DNA from: Siphlonurus alternatus
Lineage: Eukaryota; Arthropoda; Insecta; Ephemeroptera; Siphlonuridae
Reading direction: 5' to 3'
Assembly: GCA_949825025.1 (NCBI GenBank)
Contig: OX463782.1
Location: 32,955,351 to 33,019,350 of the forward strand
DNA length: 64,000 nt
Of this stretch, positions 28,666-37,600 are shown one piece after another. A program made the position numbers and the translations under genes. The notes beneath the pieces are model-generated. The model was not told the origin of the DNA, did no database searches, and saw only the letters and a program-made list of their open reading frames with translations. How positions within the stretch are numbered: position 1 is the first letter of the stretch; each line of letters begins with the position of its first letter.

Positions 28666-31600
28666 ACTTACAATTACTGTTGCTCATTAAATCGATAAAG
28701 TAAAGAAGTTATTACACAAGTCTTGTACAACAATGAGTTCATCACGAAACAAATTGTAGAGAAGATAATATTATAAAGTTTAAAAGCCTCAAGACATTTA
28801 CACCAGTTGGCTTTATTTGAAAGAAGAAGTGATAATGTATAAAACAAAATACATTCAGTAAAATATATAACATAAAATCATTGCCATGTAAAATATATAA
28901 GTAAAAAACTAACAAATTTGTTAGTACTTTTCATCACTACTAACAGACAAAATATATACGTAAAAAAAAAAAAAAAAAAAAGATTGAAAGATTTGACATC
29001 TGTATAAGATGTGACAACTTTATATACAAGAAGATGTGATTGCTGTAGCAACTTTCTTCTTCTACTAGTTCGCCTGAGGGTCTCAAAGGGGATCAGTCTG
29101 AAATCTCGTCGTCTCTGCATTTGTGTCGGTTCGACTCGTTTTACATTACTATAGCCCGCGGCACCGTCGTAATACCTCGGCGTGGTTTTCTCCCTATACG
29201 TATTTTAAGGGAAAGTGATTTGAAAATTTATTTTTTTTTTTTTACGTATCAATTTAATATAATTGAAATTATTTGTAAATTTAAGTTATCTGTCGTATTG
29301 ATTTTCTTTGAAGATGGAACTGCAAGCTTGATTCTTATGCAAACTTTTCATAACTTCTTTGATTATTATAACAATGCAATTTAATTTGAAGTTTAAAAGA
29401 CACATGTCAGGATTTGCTCCGTCGAGAAAGCTGCTGTAAATTTTGCTGATTTCAAACAAACGAATGTCACTCATGTCAGGCAGTTTGCATATCCTGAAGG
29501 CAAAAATGGCGGCTTTATTTTCTCAATTATGCAAAGAGAACAAAATTAGTCTCTAGTTTATTCATAAATAGCAGTTTCTTTTAAATCATGAAACTGAATT
29601 TAACTATAAGGTTATGAAAATACAAAACCTTATATTTATAGTTATAATGTACGGTAGTAAAAATTTCCAACTGAATAACAAATGACCATAACGTTTATTT
29701 CACTGGCTGTGTTAATCTTATGTTTTTGTGTTGTGGAATTATTATACACAAAATTGTGCCAAGAGTAAAAACAGTATAATTTTCTGTCATAATTATTGAT
29801 CACTGACCTAAAAATTTTAAATTTAAAACTAAAATAATAGAGAACTTACAATACAAATAACCAGTGTTCAATTTAGGCGGAATAAAGTTCGAAGAAATTC
29901 TATAGAAAATAAAGTAAAACTTTTACGATGAAACGTAATTTATAATGTAACATAATATTAGCGTAATAGAAACTTCAACTTTAAAACATCAACTTTACAA
30001 TAAAGATCCTCGTAATTTGAATTACATTCTATATAATAAGCTTGCACTAAAAAAAAATAAATATGAATATACGAAATTTAAGTTAGATTTTGTATTTGCA
30101 TGTGGAACAAATTTTTTGTATTATATGTTATAATGTATTTTTGTTATTAGTTGGCGTAAATTATTATTATTTTTATATTTTTTCAGATTGCAATATTTGT
30201 GTTTATGTTTATATGTTGTTTTGAAACGACGGTTAAAAATTTTAATTGAATATGAATTTAGAGTTAATATTAAGTTCATTTTTTTATATTTTACTCAAAC
30301 CAATATTTTAAAAGGTATTTTCAACGTATTAAGGTAGAGATAACGCCGATCAGCTGTTCAATGTAGTCCCCTGCCCTTTGATTAACATGTAAACCTTAGC
30401 AAATTCATAAAAATTCAGAATTTTTTTTGAGAGGCAGATATTAGTGCCTAAAAGCCATAGAAAAAGTTTCAAAACAATTTAACGAACCGATTTTTTTGAA
30501 TTATTATTAATTTTTAAAACTTCAGCATAGGGCTTTTCCATGGAGAGACAAACTAAAAACTTAATTAAAAAAAAATCAGCTCGTTAAATTGTTTTGAAAC
30601 TTTTTCTATGCCTCTCAAAAAAAATTCAGAATTTTTGTGAATTTGCTATAAGGTTTACATGTTAATCAAAGAGGTCTACGTCGAACAGCTGATAGGCGTT
30701 ATCTTTATCTTAAGAGGTTCATAATATAAATGCCAGCACTAACAATATTTTAAGAAAACTATTGAATTAATTGAACAATGAATTCACATGATTAATCCAA
30801 TTCATGATAACATATTGTTCAGAATTGTTTGTGTGGTATAGTTATATACATTATGTGTCGGTCATTGTTTTTGCCTCCATAAACATATCACACACTGGTT
30901 ATAGGGTGGTTATATACTTGTGGGTTAATGTTTAGTCTACACTTTGGGTGGGGCAAATGCGTGGGTGATAGATGGCCCACCACCACGCTCACTGCCCACC
31001 CGCCCCACGTTATACACTCCTATAGCCGTTATATATTGTTTCGTGACACACAGCAAGTTTATATCAGGGTCGCCAACTGTACACACCACGTCACAAGTAA
31101 TGAGATTTTTTTTTTTATATACTTACAAGTGTTTCATTTCTCGAAGTCCATTAAAAGCGCCGTTCTGTAATCGCGTGATGTGATTGTTGTTCAGTAGTCT
31201 GGAACATAATAAAAAAAAATATTAAAATATTATAATTTTTTTATGATTAACAATGTAAGGGGTTTAAAAATAAAAAAAGTAACTTTAAAGTTACATGTAC
31301 AGTATAGGAAAACTTTATCATGTTAAAGATCAGGCTTGTAATGTTAATGAAATAAAAATAATATAATAAGACAAAATAGTTTTTTTAATGTCTTTGAAAT
31401 ATTGATTAAATCAAAAGTTAATTTTAAATTTTGTAATTTTTGTGAGTTTATTTTTTTATAATTTAAATTTATCATAATGCTAGACATATTTTTGTTTCTG
31501 CTTGCCAAGTATTCTGAGAATTGTAATAATACAATAATAAATTAAATTTTGTAGACCATCTTTTTTTTTTTTAATAAAATTACACACCCATAAGAAAAAA

Positions 31601-34600
31601 ATATTATCTGAAATATATCACAACGTTCAGAAATTTTGTGGAGAAATACATTTATTTTGATAAGTTAAAAATATATACTTTTATTTCAGTGTTTTTCGTG
31701 GGTGGATTGAAAATAACATTAAGTATGTAGCAAGTAGATTATATATCAATTAAATATCACTTAAATGAAATCTTATTTTATAATAAAATTATTTATTTAT
31801 AATTTTATTTTGTCAACCATTATAAATTTTGTCGTATACTTCAATAATCTGCTATGGAAATTCATTTAAAAATGTTATGTAATATCAGCAAATAATATTG
31901 ATGAAATAATTATTTTGACATTTTCTATCTCTTCTTTCTATTTTTTCACATACATATAATACACAAAATATAATTCGTAATCGCCTTAAAAAAATCATCA
32001 AAAGAAATAAATCGTTTTAGAAAAAAGTGTTTTCAATTGAATGTCAGTCATAAACGAGCATCAACCACATTTTCAAATTCTAAAAATAAAACGACTTTAA
32101 AAATTGATAGCGAGGAGCCTTTAACGATTGCGATGGTTAAAAATATTAATATATATTTTATAGACGAGTATTATTTTTATTTCTATGCATTCTTATAGTT
32201 GAAAAAAAAAAAACTTTGAAGGCAATATAATGCAGTATAATGCAAGTAGTAAATATATATATATATATATATATTATTTTTCAAATTTTACAACCTTTCA
32301 AATATATTTTTTTACGACAAGGAAAAGTACGTGCTTTTAACGTCACTCATAATGATAATTAAGTTTTATTTCCACTTTGAAATGTAACCAAAAAAAATAT
32401 ATATAAAAAATTATCATAAACTATAAATGTGTTTTATGATCCAAAATTAGTGGCTGCTCTATGTTTGGTTGTAAATTACATTTTATTTTACTCCAGAGGA
32501 TAAATTCTAAGGGAATAAATTACCTCTACTTGCATTTTCCTGGCTAGTCACATGTATATGTGTTTCCACGTTTATATAAAGTTCCATGACAAAAAGTATA
32601 GAAATTAATATGAAAATAATAATTAACTTTAATTTTTAATTTACATTAAATAACTTGGTAGTTTATTAAAATTTAAATTAACTAGCTTCATATTAAGAAA
32701 GATCCCTTTATTAGTAAAGGGTTCTTGATATTAAGTACATGCTTTTGCAATAATAATTAGCATATTTTGGTTATTATTAAACGTTATTTTAGCAAACTTG
32801 ACTTCAAAATGTGTTGTTGTTTTTTACGTAAATTTGCAAATCTCTTTGAGAATTTTAATGCGGTTTAATTTGACTAAAGTTGATGGCCATATTCTGAGTT
32901 TCCTGTGGGGTTTATGACCAACAACAGACAGTACCGAACAAACGTACCAGAGCACCAAGGTAATTAGCACGTTTGTATATAAGTGAACTTGCTCTCTAAG
33001 GTAAGGTGGTATGAGGAGAGAAGAAACGAAAATATAATGGCATATTAATTTTGCTTCAAATACTGTTTAATTGAAGAGTTCTTTGTTGTATTTATTTCTG
33101 AAGTAACTTTGTTATAAAAATAATGCTGTGCGGAACTTATTATTTTTGCACTTATACAAATGGCACCTATAAATGTAAAATAAATATAGTCTTCGTATTT
33201 TTCTTCTTAATTTATTATTAATGATAAAAATTTCTGTGCAAGAGGGAAATATTATATTAGAATTTTTGTATTAGGATTGTACTCGTTTGCTATCTTCTTT
33301 TATATACAACATAATCAGTCATGCATGTACAAAATTAAGCACTATATGAAATAAAATTGATTAATTAATATTGTTAATTATTACATCGCAGTACTGTTAT
33401 TAAGTTTAAGTATCTTTAAAATACTTAAGTGAATTTGATGCTTCATAATATTGATGTTTCAATTATAACACACAAAAGGTATATATATTATATTTTTAAA
33501 TAAAATACCTACAGAAATTAAGCTTACAAATTGCTAGTAATAATAGTTATAAATATTTATCCAAATAACATATTTTTATAAATAATTATTTATTTAAATT
33601 AACTCTAAACTATTAATATTTTAATTTTATCTGTGTAATTAAATATTTTAATTGCTATAAAACACGCCACTTAATATTTTATCTTATAAGCATGCAATTA
33701 TATACCATGGGTTATCTCAAAAGTCGCTGTAATTTATTTTAAATTTTTTATCAACTGCAGTTATATCAAAGTACGGCGAGTAATGAGACACCCTACAAGT
33801 ACAAATAAATTAAGTTGAAGTACATACGTGCACCGTGTAATAAATGAGCATTTACTGCAGTGTAGAATCAGATAAAATTGGAGAAGAGCAAATGAAAAAG
33901 ACTCTTTTAATATTCATTCTCCGGTAATTATTTATTTTTAAGAAAAAGTAAAAAAAGCAGAGATTTTACGGAATTAAAATAAATTGCATGGTCAAAATTA
34001 TTATTTTTTTATTATTATATATTTTTTTTAAACTTTCTTGATGTCTATAAACTTTAAATCATTGCCTTTTTTGCAAATTTTACGAGTAAATTGCATGGTT
34101 TTACATATTCTGAGAATATCACAAAAATTTAAAAATTAAAGAGGAAAATAATTACTAACATGACAACAAAATCGTTACAAGATTATGCGTGATTGTGACT
34201 GATTATTATATAAATTTTATTTCACGTCTTGAACAACAATAAGAAAAAGTAAATTTCCGAGAATGAATAAACAAATTATACAAAGTATAACATTTTAATA
34301 TACACGACGCTATATTGTTGTACATGAAATACGAAAAAAGTACATGAAATATTAAACATACGTATAAAAAAAAAATAAAAAATACATTACTTACTATACA
34401 TGAAACGCAATAACTTTAATGTTTGCAAACGGTTGTAACTTTATATTATATTGTACGTATAATAATATGATGAGTGTGGGTGCAAAAATGTAAAAAAATT
34501 CTTTGTACTGCAGTATATAAGAAAAAGTAAATGTGGGCAGCGGCGTTCGTGCGAGTTATGCTTGCTTGGTCTTACTTTGTTCTTTGCGTATGCTACAAAT

Positions 34601-37600
34601 CGAGTTGCCATGTTGTGACATTTTGAAGGATGGAGTACACTCTTGATGTTTTAACTTTGTGATTTATCATCTCACCCCCCCCCCCTCTCTATTTCGCGGA
34701 TGAAGTAAGATAGAAAAAAAAAATCTAGCATGACTAACAAGACAACTGATAAATAGTTCGTTTTGCTTTTTGTTGTAAAAAAATCAGTTATAAGTTTGAA
34801 ATATCTCTCTCTATTAATACTTGATATTTTTGTGTACACAAGAGGTTTAAATTACATGCAAAAAGTGTTTGTTGGGTACAAAATGCTTCTTAAATTAATA
34901 CAGGTTAGGTTATACTATCGTTATAATAATTTTCATTTCTTATTGTGTTGAAACAATAACCAACAAAAACATGCACTAACCGTTATTATCTTTCATTTCA
35001 ACAACCACATTCATGATTACTTTTAGTGCGCACTGAGTAATCATTTAAATTATTTTTTTGCTTAACTTTATACTAAAACAAGGCACACAAAGCAGCCAGC
35101 AAAAAAAAATATATATATTTTACACGGAGAATACTAACACAAAAATTTGGATGTTGCGGAAATATAAATTTATGGTTCACTGAATAAAGCTTGTGTACAT
35201 TTTAACTCGGAGGATGAAATAAATTTTGAGATATATATATACGTAAAGTTTTTCACGTTAATTAAAATAAGGGTTAAAAGGTTTCTTGTGTCTAAAATGA
35301 AGAGTGGAAAGCATCGTTTAAATAAACCGCAGTGCATGCAGTTAATTAAGTGCAAGAAACGCAAACTGCTTTACACACACGCTTAAAAAGTTGCATAAAT
35401 CTATACCGTGCAGGCGCTGTTTTAGAAATGGCGTCAACTTGATTAAAAATTTGTATTCCTTTTAGCACAAATAATTACTAGCGATTAAGTGAACATTTTA
35501 AGTATTTCAGTTTTCAATACTATAATCGATAAATCGAGTACGTACTTTTAAATTATATATTACAATGCAGAGTCATAAAATTATTGAATAACATGCTTGA
35601 ATGCTGCATTTAAATACTTCACGATTATTATAACATCTGTTCATTAATTTTATTGATACCATCACATTTATCCTCTCTTTTTTTATTTTTAGATTATTGA
35701 GTTTTATGCTTACAGTCCATTATTATCTATAATCGATTAAATTATAATTTTATTGTTCTTTCATGCATTAACAAATATAGTAGATAATATGTAAAATGGT
35801 TACGCTTGGTTAAACTATACGTTAAATTTGGTAAAGCGCTGCTGGTGGGTCGAGTCGGTCATAATAATTTTCCTCCCTCCTCCTCCTCCACCTACCAGTA
35901 TTTAATCAGTGTGGGTAAGGAGGCTGCGGCTACACAGAGGGGAAGGTTCGCTTCACCAGTTTCGCAATGCGGGCCCCGCAGTCTCTTATTAACCACACTC
36001 GGTCACAAGCTAGCTTTACCTCACCGTCCCTATAGTACGCTATATAACAAACTATAACTCTCGTCCAACACATTATTCTGAATACCAAAACTTTGTATGT
36101 ACAATAGATATAACTGTGTGCAAGAATTATCCCTTTGCACCAATAACAAACAAAGGTGTAATTATTTTAGCTTTATGTACAGAATATAAAGGGTTATTTA
36201 AATTTTATATATTTTTTTGTTAATTTGTTTTTGTTTTATATACTCTAGGAAATAAATATAACTTTCAGTGTTATTTTTTTTATTTTACTCTAAAAAGAAT
36301 TAGCTTCAGTAATAAATTGCAATATAAATATTTTATAAATATTATAAATAATGGAATTAAATGCATGGAATGTATGGAATTTAAATGTAATTATATATAT
36401 CACAGTGAAATATATTATACAAAATGTAGTTGAATTTATTTATAGTATTATATAAAAAAGAGAATGGAAAAAAATCATTTAAGATAAATATTATATGAAC
36501 ATGTATATATAATACGTCCGCACTCAAAATACAGAATGAAAAACAAGTTTTTTTAATACAAAATATAATATGCAAAAAAATGCTGATTGATTGATTGGTT
36601 GGTATTTTGGGGAAATTGACACATTTTGGTCATGTATCAATAGTATATAAAAAAAATACTTGAATAAAATAAGGAGTGCAACAAATTTTTTATAGAATTC
36701 AAGCTGTCATTTTTTTAATGTTGCTGGCTACTTGGTTTACAATTTTAACGTTTTTTTAAAACGCTTAAGAATTAAGATCCGCGAACGTTTTTCGTGGAAC
36801 CTGGATCCCGGATCAATGTGCCAGGGAGTCTATCGCGGAACCAGGATCCCGGATCCGAGCTCTCGGATCTTTTACGCGGAACCGGGATCCGGGATCCAGA
36901 TCCGCGAACGTTTTTCGTGGAATCTGGATCCCGGATCAATGTGCCAGGGAGTCTATCGCGGAACCAGGATCCCGGATCCGAGCTCTCGGATCTTTTACGC
37001 GGAACCGGGATCCGGGATCCAGATCCGCGAACGGTTTTCGCGGAACCTAGATCCGGGATCCATTTCTTGAATTATATTATTAAAAATAAAAAGTTATGTT
37101 TTTATCAACGACCTATGATATGTTCCATTCATGTTTGAAGTTTAAACAATTTTGTAAGGAAAGAGAGCAAGAACATCCGGAATTAAAGTAAACTGAAAGG
37201 GAATGGACGTCAGTATGTGAAATTGTCACAGCACTGCACCCAGCTAAGACAGCAACAGATAGACTACAAGCTGAACAACTTAGTATCGGTGACACTTACC
37301 GCATATGGTATACCTGTGAACTAGCTACAAGTAAAATAGATCATCCCCTAGCGCAAGAGCTACACCAACAAATGAAAAATCGGGCACCAACCATATTTAA
37401 CAATAAGGTCATGTGTGCTGGTTTGTATTTAGACCCGAGGTTTCAGTGCGTCCTTACGCCCGAGCAATCAACATTTGCCACCAATCATTTGTGTCCAGAT
37501 CCTCGAACGTTTTTCGCGGAACCTGGATCCGGGATCCATGGAGCGGAGAGTTTATCGCGGAACCGGGATCCGGGATCCAGATCCTCGAACGCTTTTCGCG

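Larger units (their letters stand above)
21924..31126 (-). other. large peroxidasin intron
   Basis: Contains a CT microsatellite (22041-22327), fold-back elements (22484-22807, 26143-26307, 27495-27691, 28037-28177, 30329-30713), TA repeats (28591-28661), and GC-richer patches at 24040-24180 and 29050-29200 that I could not assign. No gene recognised. Confidence 0.75.
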
